Shown: in pieces, positions 36,218 through 44,765 of the stretch
Layout: every line of letters starts with the position of its first letter
How positions within the stretch are numbered: position 1 is the stretch's first letter
DNA from: Bacillota bacterium
GTDB lineage: Bacteria > Bacillota > Clostridia > Christensenellales > JAEXRW01
DNA length: 64,000 nucleotides
Assembly (NCBI GenBank): GCA_023454175.1
Contig: JAEXRW010000018.1
Coordinates: forward strand, 1 to 64,000
Direction: 5' to 3'
Program-made: the position numbers and the translations under genes
The notes under the pieces: model-generated
What the model was told of the DNA's origin: nothing
Databases searched by the model: none
What the model saw: the letters and a program-made list of their open reading frames with translations, nothing else

Positions 36218-36268
36218 TTGACATTTACATTTATTTAAGTACAATGTACTTATAAGTACGCTGTACCT
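36218..36268 (+). promoter_or_regulatory. Promoter and twin operator of the TetR gene
   Basis: TTGACA (36218-36223), 16-base spacer and TACAAT (36240-36245). The -10 lies inside the palindrome AAGTACAATGTACTT (36237-36251), and a second, slightly degenerate copy AAGTACGCTGTACCT is at 36254-36268. This looks like self-repression by the TetR-family product. Confidence 0.8.
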
Positions 36269-36287
36269 ATTTAATGGGGGTTTGTGC

Positions 36288-36884
36288 ATGCAGTATGCCA
36301 AAGAGGATATCCGCAACCAAATACTTTCTGCAGCCCGTGAGGAGTTTCTCCGGCATGGCTTTGAAAAAGCGTCCATCCGCCATATCACCGCCGCGGCGCA
36401 TACGTCCAAGAGTAATCTGTATAATTATTTTCAGGACAAGGATGCGCTTTTTGCAGCCGTCCTCTCCCCCACCCTGCAGGCCATCCGCAATGGGCTGGCG
36501 CTCGCCGCTTCAAGTAACGCCGGTACCGGCGTGGGGTCCTATACCGTGGATGCGCAGATGCGCAATATGCGCGTCGTCATGGAGTTCATAGCCGCCAACA
36601 CGGACGATATCCGGCTTCTCCTCTTCCATGCATCGGGTTCCTCCCTCGCAGGGTTCAAGGACGATGTGATCGAACGTTTTGCGGATGTGCTCCTGGACTG
36701 GCTGCGGCAGGCCATGCCCGGTAAACCCGTTTCCCGGCTCTTTGTCCGGTGCGTCGCGGGCTTTTATATCCTGATCATCGAACAGATGATCCGGGCCGGA
36801 GTCAACCGGGAGCAGGCGGAAATGCACATGGCGGAGTTCCTGCGCTTCATCTACAGCGGCTGGGCCGGTATGATGCACAATTGA
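36288..36884 (+). CDS. TetR/AcrR-family transcriptional regulator
   Basis: Repressor of 198 residues. The N-terminal helix-turn-helix reads IRNQILSAAREEFLRHGFEK, then ASIRHITAAAHTSKSNLYNYF, the standard TetR domain; the rest is a helical ligand-binding domain. The ATG at 36288 is preferred with a G-rich site upstream; GTG at 36282 is possible. The next gene, 41 bases on, encodes a membrane methyltransferase and is likely the regulated partner. The ligand is unknown. Confidence 0.92.
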   Translation: MQYAKEDIRNQILSAAREEFLRHGFEKASIRHITAAAHTSKSNLYNYFQDKDALFAAVLSPTLQAIRNGLALAASSNAGTGVGSYTVDAQMRNMRVVMEFIAANTDDIRLLLFHASGSSLAGFKDDVIERFADVLLDWLRQAMPGKPVSRLFVRCVAGFYILIIEQMIRAGVNREQAEMHMAEFLRFIYSGWAGMMHN

Positions 36885-36925
36885 TCTTATTAAGTTAACC
36901 ATATTTATTCTGGAGGTTTACATTT

Positions 36926-37732
36926 ATGAAAACGCCTGGAGAAGGGCCCGATTACGGCAACTGGGTATCGCAAAAACTGATCATCCGGATGCTGGTCCTG
37001 TTTATAGTCTTCGCTGCCCTTGCGGTCATCCTCTTCCTGTTCGCCGCTTCCTGGGGGGCCGCCGCAGTCGTGCTGGAAGTGCTGTGCATCGTGCTGGCTC
37101 TGTTTTTCCTCATTGCCACCGGCTATTTCATCCGTGCCCGCCGCCTTTTCTCCTATACAGGCGGAAAGGTCATGCAAAAGGTTTTGGATCTGGTGCTTGC
37201 GCGTATCGAATGGGACGGCGTCGGCCGGGCCGTGGATATCGGCTGCGGCAGCGGCGCCCTCGCCATCGGACTCGCCAAAATATATCCGCAGGCCCGTATC
37301 GCGGGCACGGATTATTGGGGCGGCGCATGGGGGTATCTGCAAAAGCAATGCGAATCCAACGCCGCGATGGAAGGGGTATCCGGCCGCATGGAATTCCGGC
37401 AGGCCAGTGCCTCCGCCCTCCCCTGGCCCGACGGTGCGTTTGATCTGGCTGTGAGCAACCTCGTGTTCCATGAGGTGAAAGACGCTCCCGACAAGCGGGA
37501 TGTCGTATTGGAAGCGCTGCGTGTGGTGAAAAAAGGCGGCAGGTTCGTCTTCCAGGACTTGTTCCTGCTCGAGTCCTGCTTTGGGAAGATGGATGGCTTT
37601 GTGGCATTCCTCAAGTCCTCCGGCATACAGGAAGTGGCGTTTGTGGAGACCGGTAAATCTGCGTTCATCCCGGGGGCATTGAAACTGCCCTTCATGGTGG
37701 GCACGCTCGGCTTGTTGTACGGAGTCAAATAG
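36926..37732 (+). CDS. SAM-dependent methyltransferase with N-terminal membrane anchor
   Basis: A 268-residue protein. Two hydrophobic segments (MLVLFIVFAALAVILFLFA and VVLEVLCIVLALFFLIATGY) come first, then a class I methyltransferase domain: motif I AVDIGCGSGALAIGLA, motif II IAGTDYWGG, and the acidic/aromatic loop FDLAVSNLVFHEV. The membrane anchor suggests a lipid, quinone or membrane-bound substrate, which is inference. GGAGG lies before the ATG. It is in the same transcript as the TetR gene. Confidence 0.88.
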   Translation: MKTPGEGPDYGNWVSQKLIIRMLVLFIVFAALAVILFLFAASWGAAAVVLEVLCIVLALFFLIATGYFIRARRLFSYTGGKVMQKVLDLVLARIEWDGVGRAVDIGCGSGALAIGLAKIYPQARIAGTDYWGGAWGYLQKQCESNAAMEGVSGRMEFRQASASALPWPDGAFDLAVSNLVFHEVKDAPDKRDVVLEALRVVKKGGRFVFQDLFLLESCFGKMDGFVAFLKSSGIQEVAFVETGKSAFIPGALKLPFMVGTLGLLYGVK

Positions 37733-37772
37733 TGCATACAACGGAATTCTTTAATAGTCATGGATACAAAAG

Positions 37773-37797
37773 AGCAGCCTCTCCCGGGGCTGCTTTC
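37773..37797. terminator. Terminator between convergent genes
   Basis: AGCAGCC (37773-37779) pairs with GGCTGCT (37788-37794). It is flanked by AAAAG on the left and TTCGCTG then T-rich sequence on the right, so it could serve both the methyltransferase gene and the convergent pterin-binding-domain gene. Confidence 0.6.
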
Positions 37798-37829
37798 GCT
37801 GTCTTTTTATGTTCAGTGAAGATAATGCG

Positions 37830-38624
37830 TTAACGCTTCTTTTCACGGAAATACCGTATATAGTCCAGGCAGTATTCATCCTCTCCCGAAAGCGCCAGCG
37901 CCGCCAGCAGCGTCTCTTTCATCAGCATGTCGGTGATGTCCAATATCGCCGCGTCCAGCCCCGCACAGATGGCAGCCGAAAGGAATGTCCGGTTGACCAG
38001 CTTGCGTTCGGGCAGGCCGTAGGAGATATTTGATATCCCGCCGATGACGTGCACGCCGGGAAATTGTTCCTTCATCAGGCGGATGGTTTCCAGCGTGGCC
38101 TTTGCGCTTGTGCCTTCGGTGGACGCAGCCATCACCAGCGGGTCCAGGTAGATCTTTTCCTGCGTCATGCCTGCCTGTGTCAGCCGGTCCAATAGCTTTT
38201 CCGCAAGGGTCATGCGTTCCTGGGCCGTATGTGGGATGTGTCCCTCCTCGATGGGCAGCGCCACGATGCCGGCGCTGAAACGTATCGCCAGCGGGACCAT
38301 GCTGTTGAACCGCTTTTCTTCCAGTGTGATGGAGTTCAGGATCGCATCGTGCACGGCGTCAGCAGCCAGCGCGCGTTCGATGGCGGGCGGATTGGTGGAG
38401 TCCACCATGATCCTGGCCTTTAACTGGGATTGGATGGTCGTGATCAGCCATTCCAGCGCGTCGCCTTCCTCCTCCAGGAATACGCCTGCGTTGATGTCCA
38501 GGCAGTCCGCCCCGCACTCCAATTGAAGCCTGGCGGCCTCCAGGATGGACGCTGCGTCCCTGTCCCGCACCGCTTTTTGAATGGCGGGGATCGAACTGTT
38601 CAGTTTTTCACCTGCGATCAGCAT
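37830..38624 (-). CDS. Methyltetrahydrofolate-binding (pterin-binding domain) methyltransferase
   Basis: A 264-residue TIM-barrel protein of the pterin-binding (DHPS-like) group used by MetH and by methyl-H4folate:corrinoid methyltransferases. Recognised by LIAGEKLNSSIPAIQ, QLECGADCLDINAGVFLEEE, IMVDSTNPPAIERAL, and HVIGGISNISYGLPERKLVNR. It holds only the folate-binding module, with no cobalamin-binding or homocysteine part. It follows the homocysteine methyltransferase/MTHFR gene with a 7-base overlap, so the two should work together in one-carbon transfer. The corrinoid protein would have to be encoded elsewhere. Confidence 0.9.
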   Translation of the reverse strand: MLIAGEKLNSSIPAIQKAVRDRDAASILEAARLQLECGADCLDINAGVFLEEEGDALEWLITTIQSQLKARIMVDSTNPPAIERALAADAVHDAILNSITLEEKRFNSMVPLAIRFSAGIVALPIEEGHIPHTAQERMTLAEKLLDRLTQAGMTQEKIYLDPLVMAASTEGTSAKATLETIRLMKEQFPGVHVIGGISNISYGLPERKLVNRTFLSAAICAGLDAAILDITDMLMKETLLAALALSGEDEYCLDYIRYFREKKR

Positions 38625-40393
38625 GACTCCATCCTCCTCAGTTCCGCCACGATCCCGGCCATGAGCTTCGCCCGTCCAAATGGCGTGATCAGGTAATACC
38701 CGTCCACATGGGGCCGTATCCTTCTCGCCGTTTCCAGCAGGATCGCCTTGCCTTCCGCTTCGGCGCAGTCCGCCTCTTTGTTTTCAAATCGCTGAATGAT
38801 TTCATCCGGGATATAGATGCCCGGCACCTCGTTTCGCAGGAATACCGCGTTCTTGTGGCACACCACCGGCAGCAGCCCTGCCAGTATTTTGGCTTTCAGC
38901 CGGCTGCGGGCCGTTTTCAGCGCTTCCTCCGCTTTCTCGCAGTATGCCGGCTGCGTCAGGAAAAAGGTAATGCCTTTGCTGGCCTTCCGTTCCGCGCGCC
39001 TGAGTTCGGTTTCCAGGTTGTCTGCGTTTATGTTGAGCGCCGCGCCCACGGCCAGCGGCTCCTCTTCAAATTCAAAGCGGTTCAGCTCGGTGATATATTC
39101 CGCCAGCATGAAGGAGTTGTGGTTGTATACGGCCTTGACCTCGGACCGTTCTGCGTCGGGGATGGGGTCCCCCGTTACGACCAGCACGTTGCGGATCCCT
39201 TCGATATGCGCCCCCAGCAGCAGCGCCTTGATGGCGTTGATGTTGCGGTCCCTGCATGCGATGTGCGGCATGGTCTCTATGCCGGTCTCCCGTTTGATCT
39301 TGGCCGCCAGCACCGTGCTGTCCGCGCGCGCCCGGGCAAGCGGGCAGTCCGCCAGGGTGATGATGTCGGCGCCTGCGTTTTGTATCATCTTGACGTCGCT
39401 GATGATTTTCTCCGCGTTGGCTTTGCGCGGCGGGTCAAATTCCACCGCCAGCACCATTTCCCCGGCATTCAGTTTGTCCTGAAATGTGTTGGGGCTCGTA
39501 TGGCGCTGCGCAGGGGTGTGGACGGCAATACGGACGGATTCGGACGGGAGGCGGTTATTTATAGCCCTCCCCGTCTCCAGGATATGCTGGGGCGTGGTGC
39601 CGCAGCAGCCGCCTATGATAGTTACGCCCAGCGATGCGATATCCCCCATGCACCGTGCAAAATATTCCACATTGTTGATATAGCGCGTCCCGTCTTCGTT
39701 CACGGCCGGGTACCCCGCGTTGGGCATCACTGCAAATGGTTTCCCCGGCAGCCCCATCTCCCGCACCTGGTTGTACAGGTGCCGCGGCCCCGATGCGCAG
39801 TTGAAACCGCATGCATCGATATCGGCGCATTCCAGCGCGCTTTGGATGAGGGACCTGCCCGATGCGCCTTTCAGGGAAAATCCGTCGGGCGTTACCGCAA
39901 ATTGCGCCAGGATGAAAGCGTCCGGCCGTTGCTTCTTGATATGGTCAGCCAGCGTGGGGATGTATTCAAACGTGCCGAATGTCTCAAAGATGAAATTCTC
40001 TGCGCCGCACTCCAGGAATATATCGGCGATGCGGATGTATTCGGTTGTCGCGTCGCAGCCTTCCGCCCGGGGTATCGGGCCGATATCCGCCATCACGTCG
40101 GCGTCATAAGGGCGTGCCGTTTCGGTGGCGATGGCAAACGACCGGCACAGGATCTCCCTGACGTGGCGGAATTCCGTATTCAGCGCAGCCGTGTTGGCGC
40201 CAAAGGAATTGGTCCGTATCAGGCGCGCGCCTGCCTTCAGGTATTCCTCGTGGATGCTTTTGATGAGGTCGGGGTCGGACAGGTTGGCAAATTCACAGTT
40301 CTTTGCGTTCCTGCCGCTGATCCCTGCGTAATAGGTCCCCATCGCCCCGTCAGCCAGTACCACGCGGTTTTTATAGAAATAGTCCTTGTTCAT
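38618..40393 (-). CDS. Fused homocysteine S-methyltransferase / methylenetetrahydrofolate reductase
   Basis: Residues 1-290 are a homocysteine S-methyltransferase barrel: VLADGAMGTYYAG, the zinc cysteine in FNCASGPRHLYNQ and the double cysteine in IGGCCGTTPQHI. Residues about 300-590 are a MetF-like FAD/5,10-methylene-H4folate reductase barrel (VEFDPPRKANAEKI, TLADCPLARARADS, LVVTGDPIPDAE, FLTQPAYCEKAEEAL). This fusion matches the YitJ-type bifunctional protein of Firmicutes. It starts the operon with the pterin-binding-domain gene. Confidence 0.93.
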   Translation of the reverse strand: MNKDYFYKNRVVLADGAMGTYYAGISGRNAKNCEFANLSDPDLIKSIHEEYLKAGARLIRTNSFGANTAALNTEFRHVREILCRSFAIATETARPYDADVMADIGPIPRAEGCDATTEYIRIADIFLECGAENFIFETFGTFEYIPTLADHIKKQRPDAFILAQFAVTPDGFSLKGASGRSLIQSALECADIDACGFNCASGPRHLYNQVREMGLPGKPFAVMPNAGYPAVNEDGTRYINNVEYFARCMGDIASLGVTIIGGCCGTTPQHILETGRAINNRLPSESVRIAVHTPAQRHTSPNTFQDKLNAGEMVLAVEFDPPRKANAEKIISDVKMIQNAGADIITLADCPLARARADSTVLAAKIKRETGIETMPHIACRDRNINAIKALLLGAHIEGIRNVLVVTGDPIPDAERSEVKAVYNHNSFMLAEYITELNRFEFEEEPLAVGAALNINADNLETELRRAERKASKGITFFLTQPAYCEKAEEALKTARSRLKAKILAGLLPVVCHKNAVFLRNEVPGIYIPDEIIQRFENKEADCAEAEGKAILLETARRIRPHVDGYYLITPFGRAKLMAGIVAELRRMESC

Positions 40394-40452
40394 TCCTTCT
40401 CCTGTCTTTTGTGTAAGGTATCATGCTATGCCGGTATTATTCGTTACCGGGC

Positions 40453-41451
40453 TCAGCCCCTCGGCTGGAGCATCGCGCCGGTCTCAACTTCGTCTTCTGC
40501 GTCCCCGAACGCATCATCGTACGCATCATACGCCGGGACGTCGGCTGCATTGTCGCTCTGGCTCGATGCCGGGCTGGTGAGCGCTTCGATCGTTTGTACA
40601 TATTTCTTGAAGTATTTGAAGATGCCTTCCTCGCAAGTCTGGATGTAGTCACCCGGGATGGACACATCGTTCAGGATCCGCCGGAAATCATATGCCCCCC
40701 GGACCGCCCACGGTTCCAGGATGCCCGCTTTGATGGCTTGCTGGGGGCAAAACATGATGCACCGCATGCACATCGTGCACTTCCAGCCAAACCGGATCTT
40801 CCCCTTTTCCAGCCGGATGTTGTCCGTCTTGCACTCCCGCACGCATTTCCCGCACTGGTTGCACTTTCTGTCCGCCCGCTGCAGCCTCCCGTTCAGGGCG
40901 GCTCCCATCCACTGGATCCGGAAAAGCAGGGATACCAGAATCGTGAGCGGGTTGAAGTGCGGCCTGTTCTCGATTTCCCGGGCGATATCGGCGGCCATCT
41001 TGCGCGCCAGCCTTTGTGAGAGCATGTAGATCTGCTTCACCACTTCATCCCTGTAGCGGAACATCACATTGTAAGGCATCAGGAAATGCCTCTCATAGTT
41101 GAGGTCGTATCCTCTCTTTTTCAGTTTGGAATGGATGTACCACGAGGATGAATGGTTTAGCGGGAAGGGTTCACCCGCCGTTTTGAATACGAATACGGGC
41201 TTTCCTTCGGTCTTTGGCATCATTTTGATGAACGTGGCCACCGTGCTGGGTACATTGAACGCATAGATCGGGTAGCCGATCCCTACCGTGTCATAGCCGG
41301 ATATCTCGGGGATCTTGCCGTTTCGCACACAGTCTTCTATCCTGTGGCAATCCGCCTGAATGCCCTCGAAATTCAATGCGTCCGTCAGCATCCCCTGTAC
41401 CCGTTCCGTGTTGCCAGTACCCGAAAAACAAAAAATGATTGCGCGTTTCAT
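40453..41451 (-). CDS. EFR1-type flavodoxin/ferredoxin fusion protein
   Basis: A 332-residue protein with an N-terminal flavodoxin-like domain (AIIFCFSGTGNTERVQ, VGIGYPIYAFNVP), a helical middle section, and a 2[4Fe-4S] ferredoxin domain with two clusters (CNQCGKCVRECKTD and CTMCMRCIMFCPQQAI). EFR1 proteins are thought to shuttle electrons in anaerobes. The last 35 residues are acidic and low-complexity (DNAADVPAYDAYDDAFGDAE), unlike the core. It lies just upstream of the MTHFR-type gene and may supply its electrons; this link is inferred. Confidence 0.87.
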   Translation of the reverse strand: MKRAIIFCFSGTGNTERVQGMLTDALNFEGIQADCHRIEDCVRNGKIPEISGYDTVGIGYPIYAFNVPSTVATFIKMMPKTEGKPVFVFKTAGEPFPLNHSSSWYIHSKLKKRGYDLNYERHFLMPYNVMFRYRDEVVKQIYMLSQRLARKMAADIAREIENRPHFNPLTILVSLLFRIQWMGAALNGRLQRADRKCNQCGKCVRECKTDNIRLEKGKIRFGWKCTMCMRCIMFCPQQAIKAGILEPWAVRGAYDFRRILNDVSIPGDYIQTCEEGIFKYFKKYVQTIEALTSPASSQSDNAADVPAYDAYDDAFGDAEDEVETGAMLQPRG

Positions 41452-41654
41452 AGACCCGTGCCCCCCCCGAAATAATAAGCAAAAATAAATAAATGCATTA
41501 TTATTATAATACCAGATGTACAGTAAATTGCCTATCCATTTCCAATGAGCGGTTCATACATCTTAGCAGGATGTCCGGGGTATCAGGAAAGTGCGTTTTG
41601 AATCGAAGCTGGCGGTCTCAAAATCATAGTAGTGATCCAGCGCGTTATATGATC

Positions 41655-41792
41655 TGTCCATTCTGGCGGCGTGTACGTCAGAATGGACGCCTTGCGCTTG
41701 TGCGTGCGGTGAGCATACACAAGCGTAGTGCCCGGAATAAATCCGCAGATTTATTCCGTTAATATCAACGAAGAGCGTAGCACTTCGTTGAT
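41655..41792 (+). repeat. Multi-hairpin intergenic element, copy 2
   Basis: Stem A GTCCATTCTG/CAGAATGGAC (41656-41665, 41679-41688), with loop word GCGGCGTGTACGT identical to copy 1. Stem B CGCTTGTG/CACAAGCG (41695-41702, 41718-41725). Stem C GGAATAAATC/GATTTATTCC (41734-41743, 41748-41757). Stem D ATCAACGAAG/CTTCGTTGAT (41764-41773, 41783-41792). Stem A differs from copy 1 by paired changes that keep pairing. Confidence 0.7.
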
Positions 41793-41798
41793 AATAAA

Positions 41799-41824
41799 GA
41801 GCACCCCGGTTGCCCGGGGTGCTC
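41799..41824. terminator. Opp operon terminator
   Basis: GAGCACCCCGG (41799-41809) pairs with CCGGGGTGCTC (41814-41824). On the minus strand it is followed by TTTATTATC, so it ends the oppA transcript (stop at 41851); on the plus strand CTTATTTT follows, so it may close copy 2 too. Confidence 0.9.
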
Positions 41825-41850
41825 CTTATTTTCCGCTTCCGGATTGTTTT

Positions 41851-43554
41851 TTACTTGGTCAGTGTGCAGTTCCAGAAGTAGATGTTGCCCAGCGGGGAGA
41901 AGCAGATGCCGTCCACATAGGGTTTCAGCATGAAGTTGTTGGTGTAGTAGTAGATCGGGGCGACCGGCATGTCGGCGATGGCTGTCTGCTCTGCCACATG
42001 GAAAGCCGCCATACGGACTGCCTGATCGGTGGAGTTCGCAGCTTCGATCATCTTGGCTTCAAAGGTCTCGTTGCTCCAGCCGGTGTGGTTGTTGCCGCTG
42101 TCCTTCTTGAACAGATCCAGCATGTTGCTCGGATCGGCCCAGTCCATGATCCAGCCGTCACGCGCCACCTGGTGCTCCAGCTTCATCCTGTAGCTGTTGA
42201 ATACCGAGCCTTCTACCGGGTTCAGGGCGGCGTTGATGCCCAGTTTTTCTTTCCACATGTTGGTGATGGCTTCGGCGATGTTCTTGTGTCCCTGGCTGTT
42301 GCTGTTGTAGGACACTTCGATCTTCGGCAGGCCTTTTCCGTCTTTGTATCCGGCGTCGGCCAGCAGCTGTTTGGCCTGGGCCACAGCTTTTTCATAATCG
42401 GCTTCGAGCATGTTGCCGGCTACTTCGCGGAATGTCTTTTCGCCAGCATCCATGATCCCTTCGGGTACGATGCCGTATGCGGGGATCTGGTTCTGCTTGG
42501 TCACGGTGGTGACGATGTATTTCTTGTCGATCGCGAGGGCCAGAGCCTGTCTGACTTTCGCATTGTCAAGGGGCTTTTTCTTCACGTTGAAGTCATAGTA
42601 GTAAAGCCCGAGCAGCGGGGTGGAGATGTAGTCGGGGGATTTCAGCGCGGTTTCCATCTCGCCCAGCGGGATATTGTTTGTGAAGCAGATTTCATCTGTC
42701 TGGTAGGCAGCATAAGCGGCGATTTCATCCTTCAGAAGTTTGAAGTCGATGATTTCCATCTTGGTGCTGTCTTTGTCCCAGTACTTGTCGTTCTTCTTGA
42801 GCTGGATCAGTTCGTTGGGTTTGCGCTCGGACATCACGTAACGGCCGTTGCAGATGTAGGTGTCGGGGGTCTGGGTCCATTTGTCGCCGTTGGCTGTGAT
42901 GGTATCTTCGCGTACCGGCACCATGCAGGGGAATGCGAGGATATAATCGAAATATCCGCAGGGGGACGCGAGTTCGAATGTCAGGGTCTTGTCGTCGGTC
43001 GCTTTGATGGCGATTCCATCCTGGATGGTTTTGAGGTCATAGGTCGCTTTGTCGTCTATGGCCTTCTGTACCGCATTGTACGCGTCCATGCCGCCCTTGA
43101 AGTAGGCGATCATGGTGGAGCCGTATGCTGTAGCAAGGCTGGCATCTGCATGCCGTTTCCATGCAAACTCATAGTCCTTCGCTGTCAAGGGTTTGCCGTC
43201 GTTCCAGACGAGACCGTCCCTGAGCGTTACGGTTGCCTTTAATCCATCCCATTTGATGTCAGTGGCGTTGCCCAGTACGGGTTTGGCACCGGGTACCGTT
43301 ACATCCCAGCGCATCAGGCCTTCGAACATATGGGCGATGAGCGTTGCTTCATGTACCCATGCGCTCTTGGCAGGATCGATGGATTCGGGTTCGGTAGCTG
43401 CAAATACTGCCATCTCTGTCGGCGCAGCGGGTGCAGCGGTGGCTGTTGGCGTGGCGGTCGGCGCAGTCGTAGCCGTGGGTGCCGGCGCTTGCGTGCAGGC
43501 AGCGAGGATTCCGATCAGCGCTACTGCCAGGATGATAGCCAGTAGTTTCTTCAT
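41851..43554 (-). CDS. oppA: Oligopeptide-binding lipoprotein
   Basis: Extracytoplasmic solute-binding protein of ABC family 5, 567 residues. The signal peptide is KKLLAIILAVALIGILAAC with lipobox, followed by a Thr/Ala-rich spacer. The mature region has the family order TEPESIDPAKSAWVHEATL, FEGLMRWD, VTLRDGLVWNDGKPLTAKDYE and LRQALALAIDKK-type stretch (VRQALALAIDKKYI). It is the last gene after oppF, with a 234-base gap full of inverted repeats. Specificity for peptides is from family only. Confidence 0.93.
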   Translation of the reverse strand: MKKLLAIILAVALIGILAACTQAPAPTATTAPTATPTATAAPAAPTEMAVFAATEPESIDPAKSAWVHEATLIAHMFEGLMRWDVTVPGAKPVLGNATDIKWDGLKATVTLRDGLVWNDGKPLTAKDYEFAWKRHADASLATAYGSTMIAYFKGGMDAYNAVQKAIDDKATYDLKTIQDGIAIKATDDKTLTFELASPCGYFDYILAFPCMVPVREDTITANGDKWTQTPDTYICNGRYVMSERKPNELIQLKKNDKYWDKDSTKMEIIDFKLLKDEIAAYAAYQTDEICFTNNIPLGEMETALKSPDYISTPLLGLYYYDFNVKKKPLDNAKVRQALALAIDKKYIVTTVTKQNQIPAYGIVPEGIMDAGEKTFREVAGNMLEADYEKAVAQAKQLLADAGYKDGKGLPKIEVSYNSNSQGHKNIAEAITNMWKEKLGINAALNPVEGSVFNSYRMKLEHQVARDGWIMDWADPSNMLDLFKKDSGNNHTGWSNETFEAKMIEAANSTDQAVRMAAFHVAEQTAIADMPVAPIYYYTNNFMLKPYVDGICFSPLGNIYFWNCTLTK

Positions 43555-43601
43555 AGTCTCTCCTCCTTATTTTGTATAGGCTTTGGTTATTTTTTATCAC
43601 A

Positions 43602-43776
43602 GACTGCTTTGTCTGCGAAACTGAAATCAGAAATAAATATACAGCTATGAATATTCTACATAATTTAGTGATGATATGCAACTGTCTGATTATCACAAAT
43701 GCATAATCAGACAGCCCATATTGCAGGGGTAATATTTGGCAATTCTCAAAAGGGTAATGTGGTATCTTTATACCAC
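43602..43776. repeat. Three inverted repeats in the oppF-oppA gap
   Basis: CAGAC/GTCTG near 43602-43617; CTGTCTGATTAT (43682-43693) with ATAATCAGACAG (43703-43714), a perfect 12-bp inverted repeat; and GTGGTAT (43759-43765) with ATACCAC (43770-43776). None carries a proper T-tract. They may set oppA transcript ends, stability or a separate control. The same gap may hold an oppA promoter (AT-rich). Confidence 0.6.
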
Positions 43777-43788
43777 GAAAACTGCTTT

Positions 43789-44751
43789 TTAACCTGGAAA
43801 ATGGCATGCCGCAAAATGGCCGGGCTCCAGTTCCCGCAGTTCCGGGCACTGGTCCTTGCATATTTGCGCTGCCTTGTAGCACCGGGATGCGAACCGGCAA
43901 CCATTCGGCGGGTTGATGGGGCTTGGTACGTCTCCCTGCAGGATGATCCGTTTTTTGGCCATGCTCACTTCCGGATCCGGTACCGGGATGGCGGAAAGCA
44001 GAGCCTGGGTGTAGGGGTGCATCGGCTTTTTATGAAGGCCCGTGCTTGTATACAGCTCTACAAGTTTCCCCAGGTACATCACGCCGATCCTGTCAGATAT
44101 GTGCTTGACCACGGCCAGGTCATGCGCGATGAACAGGTACGTCAGGCCGAATTCCTTTTGCAGGCTCATCAGGATGTTGATGATCTGGGCCTGGATGGAT
44201 ACGTCCAGCGCGGATACAGGTTCGTCGCATACGATGAAATCGGGGCGTACGGACAATGCCCTCGCGATGCCGATGCGCTGCCTCTGCCCGCCCGAGAATT
44301 CATGCGGATACCTGCTTGCCTGCTCGCTGTTCAGGCCCACGAGCGAAAGCAGTTCCATGATCCTGTCATTGCGTTCGTTTTTGGATTTGCAGACTTTGTT
44401 GATATCCAAAGGTTCTGCGATGATGTCCCCTACCGTCATGCGCGGGTCCAGGGAGGCATATGGATCCTGGAAAATGATCTGCATCTTTCTTCTGTAAGGC
44501 CCCATGTCGCCTTTTGTGATATCCTTGCCCTGAAAATATATGCTGCCATTGGTAGGCTCATACAGGCGCAGCATGGTCCGACCGATTGTGGTCTTGCCGC
44601 ATCCGGATTCACCCACCAGGCCCAGGGTCTCCCCGCGTTCTATATGGAAACTCACATCGTCCACGGCCTGCACCCGGGCCTTTTTGAATGCGCCGCCCTT
44701 TACCTGGAAATATTTCTTCAGGTTTTTTACTTCGATCAGTCTTTCAGCCAT
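43789..44751 (-). CDS. oppF: Oligopeptide ABC transporter ATP-binding protein OppF-like
   Basis: ATPase of 320 residues with Walker A GESGCGKTTIGRTM, signature FSGGQRQRIGIARALS, Walker B VCDEPVSALDVS and the C-terminal oligopeptide-transport extension PNGCRFASRCYKAAQIC. The start at 44751 (MAERLIEVKNLKKYFQ) is chosen from the family; the longer reading from 44796 overlaps oppD. It works with OppD to power the OppBC channel. Confidence 0.94.
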   Translation of the reverse strand: MAERLIEVKNLKKYFQVKGGAFKKARVQAVDDVSFHIERGETLGLVGESGCGKTTIGRTMLRLYEPTNGSIYFQGKDITKGDMGPYRRKMQIIFQDPYASLDPRMTVGDIIAEPLDINKVCKSKNERNDRIMELLSLVGLNSEQASRYPHEFSGGQRQRIGIARALSVRPDFIVCDEPVSALDVSIQAQIINILMSLQKEFGLTYLFIAHDLAVVKHISDRIGVMYLGKLVELYTSTGLHKKPMHPYTQALLSAIPVPDPEVSMAKKRIILQGDVPSPINPPNGCRFASRCYKAAQICKDQCPELRELEPGHFAACHFPG

Positions 44752-44765
44752 AATGTTGCCTCCAT

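Larger units (their letters stand above)
41452..41850. other. Intergenic region: AT-rich part, then hairpin element copy 2
   Basis: The first 60 bases are AT-rich and likely hold the EFR1 promoter. From 41520 to 41650 no pattern was seen. From 41655 on come four consecutive hairpins and a terminator, described separately. No plausible gene was found in the region. Confidence 0.6.
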
